A stretch of DNA of 29,682 bases from NCBI GenBank assembly GCA_963623095.1, contig CAVFKD010000021.1, positions 1 through 29,682 on the forward strand. The letters run 5' to 3'. Shown here piece after piece: positions 1 to 9,165 of this stretch (positions are counted from its first letter, which is position 1; every line of letters starts with the position of its first letter). This DNA is from UBA3210 sp963623095 (GTDB lineage Bacteria; Bacillota_I; Bacilli_A; RFN20; CAG-449). The position numbers were made by a program, and so were the translations under genes. The notes below the pieces were generated by a model, which had not been told where the DNA came from, did no database searches, and was given only the letters and a program-made list of their open reading frames with translations.

Positions 1-2828
1 ACATGTTTAATAACTTACTAGAATATTTTAAAGATAATAATTATAATGATTTTGTTTTATCTTTAGATAGTTCCCTTTCTTCTAAAAAAGAATTAATCAG
101 TGATGTAACTAATGTTGATAAATATCTTAATTATTCAACCTATAAACAAAATGAAATAATTAATGAAGATATTAAAAACTATTATCAATCAAAAAATAGT
201 TTTAAATCCTTATTGAATTTCTTGAGAACAAAAAAGAACAATTTAGGTATATCAATTAATAGAATCATCGAATTATATTATGAATTAGATGCTTATCCTT
301 TAATCGATGTAAATATATTAGATGCTTATCGTTTAACTAAAGATAATATCAATTATTATCTAGGTATGATTGATGAATTTGCTAAATCAATCACTTCTTT
401 ATTATGTCCAATTAACAAACATCCTTTCTATGGTTTAAATAAAAAGAAGATGGTTAAAAAAGATTATCTGGTTTTTAAAAACGCTGCGACTCAATTAACT
501 ACCTATTTAAATGATGCCATTACAATGCTTATAAATTCTAATGTTAAATACAATTATCCAAATGTAACAACATTAAAAGAATATAAAACATTATTAAATA
601 TCTTATCTTTCTTAGATGATTATAAATATGATGTTTCTTATTTAAATATGGATAATTTAGATGATATATATGATTCATTAATAACCATTAAAGCGCAGGA
701 TTATAAATTAAAATTATTCATTGATGATATGGTTGATAAATATACTCGTAAGATACATTTTATTAATGAAGATATCATTAATGAATATTCATCTAATAAT
801 GATAAAAAATCTATCAATAAAAAGATTAAAAAGCTTCTTGGAGATAATTCTATCAATAATCAAGAAATTAAATACATTATTGAAAGCATGGATAATTATT
901 ATAAGACATTAAATAATAATCATGACGCAAAAGTATTATTACCTCCTTCATTATTAACATATTTAAATGAAGATAAATTAGATGTTTTAAGAAATATAAT
1001 AAATGAGATTAATACTTTCAAATTAATGCTCAAAAAGTTTGATATAGATTTTAATATTGAAGATTATTATAAAGATAATAGCAAAGAAAAGAAGATGTTA
1101 AGAAGAACACTTCAAACATTATTCAATAAGATATTAGAAAATGAAAAAATCATTCAAGAATATTTTTCTAAAGATATCTATGATTTTGAAAATTCAGATT
1201 TATCTTCATTCTATGAAAAGATGCAAGAAATCTCATCTAAGTTCATTTCTATTAACGAATACACTTCCTATTATTCATTACTGAATACATTAAATAATAC
1301 ATATGCAAAATTAGGTGATGAATTAGTTAAATATGATCCTAAAGATTTTAAAAATATCTTCTTAAAAAGATTCTATTTTGACTTTATTCTCTCTTCTTTA
1401 AAACGTAATGAAGAATTTAATTCATATTCCAAAGATGCTTTATTATTATCATTAGAAAAATTCTATTCAAGTGATTTTAAGCGTAAAGAATTAATTTCTA
1501 ACATCTTAAAAGATTATCTTTATTTATATGTAAGAAAGAATAATCAACTATTAAAAGAAGAAGGTACGTTATTAAAAAATAGTATTGTTAAATCACAAGC
1601 TATTCCTCCTTTAAGTTCATTAACTACATCTTTAGTTAATTCAATATCTTCTTTAAAGTCATGTATATTTGTTCCTTATTCAAAAGTAAGTCAATTATTA
1701 AAAGAAGACAAATATGCTTATGATGGCATTTTATATTTAATCAATGAAGATATGGAGATTAATGATATACTACCATCTATTTATAAAGGTAAAACAACAA
1801 TATTCATATCTCCTAGATATTTACCTAAAGATGATATTAATACATATTTAATGAATGATTTATCAAAAGATAATTTATTAAAGAATGTTTCTAATTTATT
1901 AGATAATGTCTATTACAAACAAGAAGAAAGAATCTCACCTTTACAAGGTAATTTCTATGATAAAAATTGTAAAAATCATCTAAAAGAATTATTGTCAAAT
2001 AATGGATTTAATGTCAAAGTAGATCACCATTTCTTATCATACAATGTTGATTTATTAGTATCTCAACCTGATAAAGAAAATAAAATTGGTATCATATTAG
2101 ACCATCTACCTTATTCATCTCCAGAAGAAGCAAGTGATAACTTTGCTAAAGAAAATGAGATATTAAATAATAACAATATTATTCCTTATCGTATCTTTAC
2201 AAGTGCTTATTTCTTAAATGAAGAGTTAGAAAATAAAGATTTAATTTCTTTTATTATTTCTAGTAGTACTACACCAATTACGAAAAATAAGATTATTACA
2301 ACAAAGCTATTAATGGACTATTTGTTCCCATTATATGTAGATCCTAATGAAATATATTATTCCATTAATAAAAAGAACTTATCAAAGAAAGAAATATTAT
2401 TAAAATTAGTAAATGAATGTGCTCCTATATCAATTAATGATTTAGATATTATCATGGAAACAAATACAAGTTCTTTACTCTCTTCTTATATTAAAAATAA
2501 TGTTCTTGAACAAGAAGATAATTTCATCTTTATTCCAAATAAGAAAGTTACATTTAGAAGAGTTGATAGATCTAAAAATATAATTAGAAATATCGATAAT
2601 GTTTCTAATAAAGAAATATATGATGCAATATATCAAATCGTTAATAACCAAGGTACAATATCAATTGAAAAATTAGTTAAGATGATATTGTTATCTTTGG
2701 GTTATAAAAAGACTAATCCATCTATTAATAAAAAGATATTAGATGACATTTTATATTTGAAAACAAAGTCTATTATATTTGAAAACAATGGTATTCTATA
2801 TAAAGATTTAAACGATGAAAACAAATAA
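1..2828 (+). CDS. DUF4011/DUF3320-type large helicase-nuclease, decayed, 5' end outside window
   Basis: The frame is already open at the window edge. The first Met (position 3) aligns inside the family, just after motif Ia, so the true start and the Walker A region lie upstream. Family landmarks appear in order: a HPF-Y-GL motif near residue 140 (HPW/HPF in relatives), a long helical stretch, the 'lkPc-mSP-SV-yL' segment near residues 550-565, a Vsr-like endonuclease fold near 660-740, and a C-terminal DUF3320 winged-helix region near 850-941. Key residues are missing. The motif II position reads LINED (579-583) instead of a DEAS-type Walker B, motif III reads ISPRYLP (602-608) instead of GDxxQLPP, and only about 50 residues separate it from the nuclease-like part, so helicase motifs IV-VI are absent. 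In the Vsr-like part D683 remains, but the ExD-type position reads IILDH. Homology is recalled from the family, not searched. It has no tryptophan. It ends at a bidirectional terminator. Confidence 0.7.
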   Translation, partial: MFNNLLEYFKDNNYNDFVLSLDSSLSSKKELISDVTNVDKYLNYSTYKQNEIINEDIKNYYQSKNSFKSLLNFLRTKKNNLGISINRIIELYYELDAYPLIDVNILDAYRLTKDNINYYLGMIDEFAKSITSLLCPINKHPFYGLNKKKMVKKDYLVFKNAATQLTTYLNDAITMLINSNVKYNYPNVTTLKEYKTLLNILSFLDDYKYDVSYLNMDNLDDIYDSLITIKAQDYKLKLFIDDMVDKYTRKIHFINEDIINEYSSNNDKKSINKKIKKLLGDNSINNQEIKYIIESMDNYYKTLNNNHDAKVLLPPSLLTYLNEDKLDVLRNIINEINTFKLMLKKFDIDFNIEDYYKDNSKEKKMLRRTLQTLFNKILENEKIIQEYFSKDIYDFENSDLSSFYEKMQEISSKFISINEYTSYYSLLNTLNNTYAKLGDELVKYDPKDFKNIFLKRFYFDFILSSLKRNEEFNSYSKDALLLSLEKFYSSDFKRKELISNILKDYLYLYVRKNNQLLKEEGTLLKNSIVKSQAIPPLSSLTTSLVNSISSLKSCIFVPYSKVSQLLKEDKYAYDGILYLINEDMEINDILPSIYKGKTTIFISPRYLPKDDINTYLMNDLSKDNLLKNVSNLLDNVYYKQEERISPLQGNFYDKNCKNHLKELLSNNGFNVKVDHHFLSYNVDLLVSQPDKENKIGIILDHLPYSSPEEASDNFAKENEILNNNNIIPYRIFTSAYFLNEELENKDLISFIISSSTTPITKNKIITTKLLMDYLFPLYVDPNEIYYSINKKNLSKKEILLKLVNECAPISINDLDIIMETNTSSLLSSYIKNNVLEQEDNFIFIPNKKVTFRRVDRSKNIIRNIDNVSNKEIYDAIYQIVNNQGTISIEKLVKMILLSLGYKKTNPSINKKILDDILYLKTKSIIFENNGILYKDLNDENK

Positions 2829-2838
2829 GTTTTTACGT

Positions 2839-2869
2839 AAAAAAAGACGCTCCCACGAGCGCCTTTTTT
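2839..2869. terminator. Bidirectional intrinsic terminator between convergent genes
   Basis: The arms GACGCTC (2846-2852) and GAGCGCC (2857-2863) close a four-base loop. An A run lies on the left (2839-2845) and a T run on the right (2864-2869), so the hairpin has a U tract on both strands. On the minus strand the one mismatch becomes a G-U pair. It sits between the stops of the helicase-like gene and the M50-like gene and can serve both. Confidence 0.9.
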
Positions 2870-2877
2870 GATTAAAC

Positions 2878-4017
2878 TTATTGTTCTTGAGTATTATTCG
2901 CGAACCAATCAGGATGTGCAGTATGAACTTTTGTTACAACTTCATCAATTAATTTAGATTCAATTTCAACACGTTCAGAATAAATATATCTCTTCTTTGC
3001 TTTTTCAACACTTTCTAATGTTTTTGCAAATTCTTCTTCTGATTCATCGATAAATGCAAAGATATATAATGCAGTTTTAATAGATTCTAAATTAGCTTTA
3101 TTTGTGAAGATCTTTCTAGTAGAAACATCGATTTTCCAATAATAATCTTTTAATTCATCAATTTGATCTTTAACACACATTCCATATACTTTAGAAACTA
3201 ATGATGTAGTTTTGTGTTTTTCTTCAATGAAGAATTTATTTTTACTTGCCATAAAGGAAGCAAGTTCATCAGCTTTATCATTTTCACCATGTCCAATTAA
3301 ATAGAAATAATTATAAATATCTCCTTCTAATGCGAATGGATGAGTTGAGTCTCCATAATCTTCATATTCTAATTCTTTGTTAGAATATAATGCATCTAAG
3401 TTACGATAATTTCTAAGTAAGATATCTTGATATTCTTTACCCTTAGTTAGTAAGTAAAGGGAGAATCCATCATTTAAATGATCCATTCTTGTTGGAATGA
3501 TATATAAAACTAAATTGAAAGCATAGAAGAATGAACTAACAATAAAGAAATATTTCATATTTCCATCTGCGTTTAATCCAAATACTAAACCATAAGTAAT
3601 CGCGATTGCGATTAATGTGGATAAAGTTCCACCCCATAAAGCAAGTTTTAATTTTGGATTATCTTTTTTAGGTGCAATTTGAACTCTAACAGAATAATCA
3701 TCTTTTGATCCTGCATAGAATTTAGCCTTACCATCAACAAATTTAATACCGATTAATAAAATATTAATAGATACAATTTTAAATCCTGCGATTAATGAGA
3801 AAATTACTTTTCCTAATTGATAAACTAATACGCAGCTAACAAAACCATAAAGAATCATTAAGATATTAAATACGACAAATGGCATATCAGTTGATGTAAC
3901 ACTAAATTGATCAATTAAGACTCTTGCGAGTATACAACCAATAATTACCATGCCAATATAAACTACCCATGAAAAATTAAAATATGGTTTTTCTTCTTTT
4001 TTTATTTCTTCTGACAT
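2878..4017 (-). CDS. M50/site-2-protease-like membrane protein with HExxH lost
   Basis: A 379-residue membrane protein with hydrophobic segments near residues 15-35, 47-90, 125-147 and 155-175 and a soluble C-terminal half. Its layout follows M50-like membrane proteins of Bacillota: a segment that should be HELGH followed by a glycine-aromatic turn, then a polar 'GKxxF' stretch, a P-x-L-x-x-WGG loop, and an N-P-NDG motif (N168, P175, NDG 182-184) matching the NxxPxxxxDG third-ligand motif. Here HELGH reads YQLGK (66-70), so both histidines and the glutamate are absent and zinc proteolysis is not expected. It is the last gene of the ATPase-dehydrogenase operon. The ATG directly follows the dehydrogenase stop, and its GGAGG ribosome site lies in the last dehydrogenase codons. 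Its role is unknown; a binding or scaffolding role for the ATPase would be inference. Confidence 0.65.
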   Translation of the reverse strand: MSEEIKKEEKPYFNFSWVVYIGMVIIGCILARVLIDQFSVTSTDMPFVVFNILMILYGFVSCVLVYQLGKVIFSLIAGFKIVSINILLIGIKFVDGKAKFYAGSKDDYSVRVQIAPKKDNPKLKLALWGGTLSTLIAIAITYGLVFGLNADGNMKYFFIVSSFFYAFNLVLYIIPTRMDHLNDGFSLYLLTKGKEYQDILLRNYRNLDALYSNKELEYEDYGDSTHPFALEGDIYNYFYLIGHGENDKADELASFMASKNKFFIEEKHKTTSLVSKVYGMCVKDQIDELKDYYWKIDVSTRKIFTNKANLESIKTALYIFAFIDESEEEFAKTLESVEKAKKRYIYSERVEIESKLIDEVVTKVHTAHPDWFANNTQEQ

Positions 4018-5202
4018 TTATTTTCCTCCTAAAGCGTTAAAATAAATTTTTTCACTTAATTCCTTATTTAATGGAATATTACTTGGGAAAGTATATGTTC
4101 CATTCTTTGAGAAATTATTGACCATGTACATTATATCATCTTCGCTTATGCCATAGGTATTTAAACTTGTAGGCATTCCTAATTTTATAAAGAAATCTTT
4201 TAATTTCTTAATAGATTCTAAGATTGCCTTTTCTTTATTTTCATTTGGTTTAATTTCCATGACGTTAATCGCGAATTGATAAAATTTATCTATATCGTAT
4301 TTGTAACAAACTTCCATCCAACTTGGAATTAAAATTGCAAGTCCTCCTCCATGAGGAATAAAAGGTTTAATTCCTGAAAGTTGATGTTCTAATTGATGAA
4401 TAGGCATATAAGAATTTTTACCTAATGAAGTTAATCCATTGTGAGATAAACTACTCGCAAGCATAATTTCACTTCTTGCATCATAATCATAGAAATCTTT
4501 ATCCATTAAGATATTAGATGCTTTAATAACATCTTTGATTAAGCCTTCTGCAAAATAATCTGACAATTGACAATCATCACTTTTATTAAAATATCTTTCA
4601 AATGTATGAGAGATAATATCGACTATACCATATCCTACTTGATCGCGTGGCAAAGAATAAGTAAGTTTTGGATTTTCAATCGCGAATAATGGTCTATTTA
4701 ATTCAGAATTAAATCCTGATTTAAATTTTGTTGTACGATCAGATATAACACAAGATGTGGATAATTCACTTCCTGCCGCGGCAATAGTAATAATAGATCC
4801 AATTGGTAATGCTTTTTTTGATACATAAATCTTTTTAGATATGTCTAAAACATCACCATCGTAAAATACTCCATGGGCAATGCCTTTAGATGAATCAAGT
4901 ACAGATCCTCCACCTAAAGCAAGAATCATATCAATATTTTCTTTTCTAGCAATTTTAATACCTTCTCTAACTAAAGATACATCAGGATTAGCTTCAACTC
5001 CTCCAAGAAGTATATAAGCAATTCCTTCTTCATCTAATTTAGATTTAACTAAGTCTAGTAATCCACTTTTGATAACAGAATTCTTTCCATAGTGAATTAA
5101 TACTTTTTTAAAGCCATAGTTTTTAATAATTTTACCAACTAATTCTTCTTTTCCATCACCAAAATATATCTTAGTTGGAGAGCAAAAATCAAAATCTAAC
5201 AT
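4018..5202 (-). CDS. Iron-containing (group III) NAD(P)-dependent alcohol dehydrogenase
   Basis: A 394-residue cytosolic enzyme of the butanol-dehydrogenase-like branch (YqhD/BdhA relatives), which interconverts aldehydes or ketones with alcohols using NAD(P)H. The N-terminal dinucleotide-binding domain has GGGS (97-100) followed by D103 and K106. The C-terminal helical domain keeps four likely metal ligands with family spacing: D195, H199, H269 (or H273) and H284, in the contexts DIISH, IHQLEHQLSG and PHGGGLA. Length is normal and nothing looks broken. The start overlaps the ATPase stop by one base (TAATG), so translation is probably coupled. Substrate and metal (Fe or Zn) cannot be read from sequence. 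A link with a cation ATPase in one operon is unusual; the shared factor could be a metal, but that is inference. Confidence 0.92.
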   Translation of the reverse strand: MLDFDFCSPTKIYFGDGKEELVGKIIKNYGFKKVLIHYGKNSVIKSGLLDLVKSKLDEEGIAYILLGGVEANPDVSLVREGIKIARKENIDMILALGGGSVLDSSKGIAHGVFYDGDVLDISKKIYVSKKALPIGSIITIAAAGSELSTSCVISDRTTKFKSGFNSELNRPLFAIENPKLTYSLPRDQVGYGIVDIISHTFERYFNKSDDCQLSDYFAEGLIKDVIKASNILMDKDFYDYDARSEIMLASSLSHNGLTSLGKNSYMPIHQLEHQLSGIKPFIPHGGGLAILIPSWMEVCYKYDIDKFYQFAINVMEIKPNENKEKAILESIKKLKDFFIKLGMPTSLNTYGISEDDIMYMVNNFSKNGTYTFPSNIPLNKELSEKIYFNALGGK

Positions 5203-7742
5203 TAATCCTCATCTCCTTTATTTTCTTTTTTAAATAAGAATTTATCAGACAAATAACGAACACCAATATAAAATCCAACACCTAAAATTAATGCAATAAT
5301 AATTAATAACCATTGATGGAAATTAAGTTCATATGGATGATATCCAAGTGCTTTATTTAATGGAGTAAAAATAGTTACAAATGTACCAATAAACATTAAT
5401 GAATAAACTAAGATACGATATTTATTAAATGGTCTACAATGGCCAAATAATGTTGCCATACCCATAATAGAAATATAAATACCACATATTGTTGTTGTAA
5501 CATTAATATCATTATTTGGATTGATATTAAATCCATTGTATGAATTAATCAAAATCAAAATGATAACTCCAACTCCATAAGCAATTCCACCTGGAAGGGA
5601 ATGAGCAAAGACATTTTTTAAGAAACCTTTTTTAATCGGTGCATCATTTGGTGAAATAGCAAGTAAGAAGCTTGGAACACCAATGCCAAAGAATTCTAAT
5701 AAAATTAAGAAACTTGGTTGGAATTTATATAATGTAGAAACAGTTACTATAAACGCGAATATTGTTTTCATTAAGAATAAAGAACTGACCGCGGAGATAT
5801 TATTAATAACTCTTCTACCTTCAGAAACAACTTTAGGTAATGAAGCAAAGTTAGAATCAATTAAGACAATGCTTGAAACATTTTTTGCAGCGTCCGACCC
5901 ACTTGCCATAGCAATAGAACAATCCGCTCTTTTGAGGGCGAGAATATCATTAACCCCATCACCAGTCATACCAACTGTTTTGCCTGCTTTTTTAAGGGCG
6001 GTAACTAATGTTGCTTTTTGTTCAGGAGCAACTCTACCAAAGACATTATATTCAGTTGCGATAGATGCAACTTCTTCTAGACTCATGCCTTCTAAAGAAA
6101 TATATTTATCAGCATCTTTAACACCTGCTTCTTTTGCGATTTGACTAACGGTTAAAGCATTATCACCAGAGATAATTTTAACCTCTACTCCATTATCCGC
6201 GAACCATTTTAATGTTGCAGGAGCTTCATCTCTAATATGGTCTTTAATTAAATATGCTTTTAATGGTATAACTTCTCCAATAACATCTTCACTTGTTAAA
6301 TCATCTACCTTGCCTAAAACTAATACTCTTAAACCTTTTTTGGTATATTCTTCAAACTTAGTAAGTAATTCATTATTGTTTGGAATAACAAATTCAGGTG
6401 CGCCTAATACAAAGCTTCCAATATCAAATTTAACACCGCATTTCTTTCTTGAACTTGAGAAAGGTAATTTAGTGATAACTTGATATTTTTTAACGCTTGG
6501 GTGTGATTTTAAAATTGCGATTGATGTTAAGTTTTTATCTTCAAATGCATCTAATAAATCACCAACTACTTCATCAAGATTATAATCTGATTTATTTAAT
6601 TCTATTTCATCGACCACGTTCATTGTTCCATCAGTGATAGTTCCTGTTTTATCTAAGCATAAACAATCAGTTCTTGCGAGCATTTCAATTGAATAAGCAT
6701 CTTGAACAAGAGTTTTTCTTTTCGCTAAAGTTGCGATAGAAACAAATAAGCTAACGGAAGTTGTAAGATATAATCCCGAAGGAATCATCGCGACCATTGA
6801 TCCACATGTGGTACCTAAAATACTTTGTAATGCAGTAAAATCACTAGTCCAATCTAATTTCCACCAGTTTGTTAAGAAATTATATATACCAAAAGGTACA
6901 ACTAAGATACTAACTAAACGAATAATTAAATTTAAAGATTTTAAAATAACTGAATTAGTTTTCTTTTCTTTTTTCGCTCTTTGTTGGAGTAATGAAATAT
7001 AAGAAGTATTTCCAACACGTTCTACTTTTACTTTACATGATCCTGAAGAAACAAATGTTCCTGCGAATACCATGTCTCCAACATTCTTTTTAACCGGTAA
7101 AGATTCACCTGTTAACATTGATTCATTTACTTCAATGCTACCTTCCATAACAATGGAATCCGCGACTATTTTTTGTCCGACCGACAATAAAACAATATCA
7201 TCTAATACAATATCTTCAGAATATATTTCATCTTTATTTCCATCTCTAAGAACATGAATACGGTTTTTTGTTGATAAGGCTAGTTTGTCGACAATTATCT
7301 TTGCTTTAATTTCTTGATAAATACCAATTACCAGGTTTGTGGTAATAATAACCATAAAGAAATAATTGGTTAAGTTTTTAACTTCAAATGGTTTATTGAT
7401 TTGAGAAATAATCAATAATCCAAAAATTATGAATAATAAGATATTTAAGAAGGTAAATACATTTTTAACAATAATTCCAATAATTGTTTTTTGGTTTTTA
7501 TCTTTGGTTTTATTAGTTAATCCATCTTTGATTCTATTTTCAACTTGAGAAGAAGAAAGACCATGTTTTAAATTAGGATTATAACGAGTGATAAATTCAC
7601 CATTCTTAGTTTCAATTTTTCTAAATTCACGAGTTTCTTCTAAGTCTTTTAAGTCGTCATCTAAAATAGGTTCTTCCACCTCAGCTTTTAGAATCTTAGA
7701 AATTTCTATTGTACCATCATTTCTTTTTTTCTTCTCACTCAT
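5202..7742 (-). CDS. P-type cation-transporting ATPase, CtpE-like
   Basis: An 846-residue membrane pump that moves a cation at the cost of ATP. Features in order: an acidic N-terminal tail; transmembrane helices near 85-115 and 125-143; an actuator domain with TGES (211-214); helices near 270-335; the phosphorylation motif DKTGT with D364; a nucleotide domain with a GAPE motif (447-450); ISGDN (524-528); hinge motif TGDGVND (593-599); and a C-terminal block of helices. The M4 motif reads PSGL (321-324) where calcium pumps of the SERCA type have PEGL, so a key acidic ligand is absent. The N-terminal GL...NVFTFLN pattern recalls mycobacterial CtpE, a calcium-linked pump, and related lactic acid bacteria ATPases. 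The ion is not certain. There is a GAGGT ribosome site before the ATG. It is first in the operon, under a promoter with a palindromic operator. Confidence 0.9.
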   Translation of the reverse strand: MSEKKKRNDGTIEISKILKAEVEEPILDDDLKDLEETREFRKIETKNGEFITRYNPNLKHGLSSSQVENRIKDGLTNKTKDKNQKTIIGIIVKNVFTFLNILLFIIFGLLIISQINKPFEVKNLTNYFFMVIITTNLVIGIYQEIKAKIIVDKLALSTKNRIHVLRDGNKDEIYSEDIVLDDIVLLSVGQKIVADSIVMEGSIEVNESMLTGESLPVKKNVGDMVFAGTFVSSGSCKVKVERVGNTSYISLLQQRAKKEKKTNSVILKSLNLIIRLVSILVVPFGIYNFLTNWWKLDWTSDFTALQSILGTTCGSMVAMIPSGLYLTTSVSLFVSIATLAKRKTLVQDAYSIEMLARTDCLCLDKTGTITDGTMNVVDEIELNKSDYNLDEVVGDLLDAFEDKNLTSIAILKSHPSVKKYQVITKLPFSSSRKKCGVKFDIGSFVLGAPEFVIPNNNELLTKFEEYTKKGLRVLVLGKVDDLTSEDVIGEVIPLKAYLIKDHIRDEAPATLKWFADNGVEVKIISGDNALTVSQIAKEAGVKDADKYISLEGMSLEEVASIATEYNVFGRVAPEQKATLVTALKKAGKTVGMTGDGVNDILALKRADCSIAMASGSDAAKNVSSIVLIDSNFASLPKVVSEGRRVINNISAVSSLFLMKTIFAFIVTVSTLYKFQPSFLILLEFFGIGVPSFLLAISPNDAPIKKGFLKNVFAHSLPGGIAYGVGVIILILINSYNGFNINPNNDINVTTTICGIYISIMGMATLFGHCRPFNKYRILVYSLMFIGTFVTIFTPLNKALGYHPYELNFHQWLLIIIALILGVGFYIGVRYLSDKFLFKKENKGDED

Positions 7743-7770
7743 AGACTTACCTCGAATTGTTATTTATATG

Positions 7771-7779
7771 ATTTTACCA
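7771..7779 (-). promoter_or_regulatory. Extended -10 promoter of the ATPase operon
   Basis: The minus strand reads TGG-TAAAAT, an extended -10 element (TGn plus a 5/6 match to TATAAT), placed about 30 nt upstream of the ATG at 7742. The -35 region is poor, as is common with extended -10 promoters, and is occupied by the palindrome at 7785-7806. Confidence 0.6.
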
Positions 7780-7784
7780 TAATA

Positions 7785-7806
7785 TTAGATATTTTAAAAT
7801 ATCTAA
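7785..7806. promoter_or_regulatory. 22-bp perfect palindrome, putative repressor operator
   Basis: Half-site TTAGATATTTT is followed directly by its exact reverse complement, 22 bp in all. It lies in the spacer and -35 region of the ATPase promoter, where a bound dimeric repressor would block RNA polymerase. It is very AT-rich and has no T run after it in the direction of transcription, so a terminator role is unlikely. It does not match the Rex or cre consensus; the cognate regulator is unknown. Confidence 0.6.
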
Positions 7807-7813
7807 ACAAAAT

Positions 7814-7837
7814 AAAAAGCAGGTTAACCTGCTTTTT
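7814..7837 (-). terminator. Intrinsic terminator of the aminotransferase gene
   Basis: A perfect hairpin, AGCAGG-TTAA-CCTGCT on either strand, flanked by A5 and T5, starts at the aminotransferase stop codon. The symmetry means it could also act in the other direction. Confidence 0.88.
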
Positions 7838-9059
7838 ACATACTTTCTTTAATAGCTTTCGCTAAACCGGTAATTTCTTTTTCATTTAATGAAGCAATTG
7901 ATATTCTTAATCCTCCACACATTGGGACAATAAAGATATTCTTCTTCATTAATCTTTCAAATATTTCATCATTGTTATTATCAGGACATTTTACTAAGAT
8001 GAAGAATCCTCCATAGAATGGATAATAAGGAAGTCCACATTCATCCGCTTCTTTAATAAAGATATCCGCGCGTTTTTTAATCATTAAAGTATAATCGTTT
8101 AATCTTTCTTTCATCTCTAACATTTGTTGCTTATCATGGAATATTTCATTCATAACATTTGTTGCTAGGTGATTTGGTCCTGACCAAGTAGTTCTAGAGA
8201 AAGAAGTAGTCGCTAATTTAAATTCTTTTGAATTAGTTTCACTGTTAGTGAGTGCACATAATGCTCCACCTCTTAAACCATAAATTTGAAGGCTTTTTGA
8301 CGCAGAAAACGCGATTAATATAATAAAATTATCATTTAAATATTTTGACATTTTAGAAAAGATTGGTTCATAAGGTTGACCTTTAAAGTTAATATAAGCA
8401 ATATCATCTACTAAAACAACTGGATGATTTTTGGATACTTCTTGTAAATAAGTTAATACATTATCCCAATCTTCATCACTTAAAGAATAGCCTGAAGGAT
8501 TTTGACAAGGATCATTAATTAATAAAAATGCTCTACCAGATTTTTCTATTGATTCATTTACTCTTTGTTTAATAGATTCAATATTGAATTTATCATTTTC
8601 ATCAAATAAAAAATATTCAACAGGATTACATTTTGCTTCTAAAATTAACGAATCATAATTTGTCCATCTAATTGATGGAACTAATATATTTTGATTCATT
8701 TCACCATAACATTTTATAGCCATCGCTAAAGCACCAGTTGCACCCATAGTCGCGCAAACATCAATGTAGGTATCACCCATATCCGCATAATGGAATAACC
8801 AGTTTTTTACGCCTTCATGGTAAGAAGAATCTCCTGCCATCGAATCATATTTTCTAGTTTCTGGTAAAGAAGCATATTTTTCTAATAATTCATTTACTAA
8901 AGGAAATTGAGCGAGTTTTTTTTCTTCATCAAATAACATACCAATAGAACCATTGATTACAGTTTCTCCTGCTTCAATTTTCTTTTTAGCGATATCATTA
9001 ATTGCCATAATAGGTTCGCCTTTTTTAAATACGAATGCATCTTTTGATAATAAGCTCAT
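7836..9059 (-). CDS. PLP-dependent class I/II aminotransferase, aspartate/aromatic type
   Basis: A 407-residue cytosolic fold-type I transaminase, which moves an amino group between an amino acid and a 2-oxo acid. Visible PLP-site residues keep the spacing of aspartate aminotransferase: N187 (in NPSGY), D219 and Y222 (DDIAY), the Schiff-base lysine K255 (SASKSLQIYG), R263 (GLRGG) and the substrate-carboxylate arginine R385 (GGLRIS). The open frame extends seven codons upstream to 9080, but those codons contain the GGGGG ribosome site (9068-9072). The ATG at 9059, eight bases downstream, is therefore the start. It is a single gene with its own terminator and a weak promoter; neighbours give no pathway clue. 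The exact substrate (Asp, Tyr, Phe or other) cannot be settled. Confidence 0.88.
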   Translation of the reverse strand: MSLLSKDAFVFKKGEPIMAINDIAKKKIEAGETVINGSIGMLFDEEKKLAQFPLVNELLEKYASLPETRKYDSMAGDSSYHEGVKNWLFHYADMGDTYIDVCATMGATGALAMAIKCYGEMNQNILVPSIRWTNYDSLILEAKCNPVEYFLFDENDKFNIESIKQRVNESIEKSGRAFLLINDPCQNPSGYSLSDEDWDNVLTYLQEVSKNHPVVLVDDIAYINFKGQPYEPIFSKMSKYLNDNFIILIAFSASKSLQIYGLRGGALCALTNSETNSKEFKLATTSFSRTTWSGPNHLATNVMNEIFHDKQQMLEMKERLNDYTLMIKKRADIFIKEADECGLPYYPFYGGFFILVKCPDNNNDEIFERLMKKNIFIVPMCGGLRISIASLNEKEITGLAKAIKESM

Positions 9060-9084
9060 AATTAATTCCCCCATACACAATACT

Positions 9085-9090
9085 TTTATA
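9085..9090 (-). promoter_or_regulatory. Candidate -10 element of the aminotransferase gene
   Basis: The minus strand reads TATAAA, preceded by TTG, 26 nt upstream of the chosen ATG. No convincing -35 hexamer lies 16-18 bp further upstream, so this is a tentative call. Confidence 0.35.
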
Positions 9091-9130
9091 CAATATCATT
9101 TTTTTAATAAATATTAAATATATTTAATAA

Positions 9131-9165
9131 AATCAAATTAAAAGAAGAAGTTTTTAGCTTCTTCT
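9131..9165 (-). terminator. Intrinsic terminator after the dihydrofolate reductase gene
   Basis: On the minus strand AGAAGAAG pairs with CTTCTTCT across a seven-base loop (arms at 9158-9165 and 9143-9150), followed by a U-rich stretch. The first arm includes most of the TAG stop. It closes the kinase-thyA-dfrA operon. Confidence 0.65.

Noticed and set aside
5683..6144. 153-codon plus-strand open frame opposite the P-type ATPase
   Set aside because: It lies wholly antisense to a conserved ATPase domain, has no ribosome site, and its sequence is the mirror of the GDGVND region.
7785..7806. The ATPase-promoter palindrome read as a Rex box
   Set aside because: It has the wrong centre and no TTGTGAA/TTCACAA halves.
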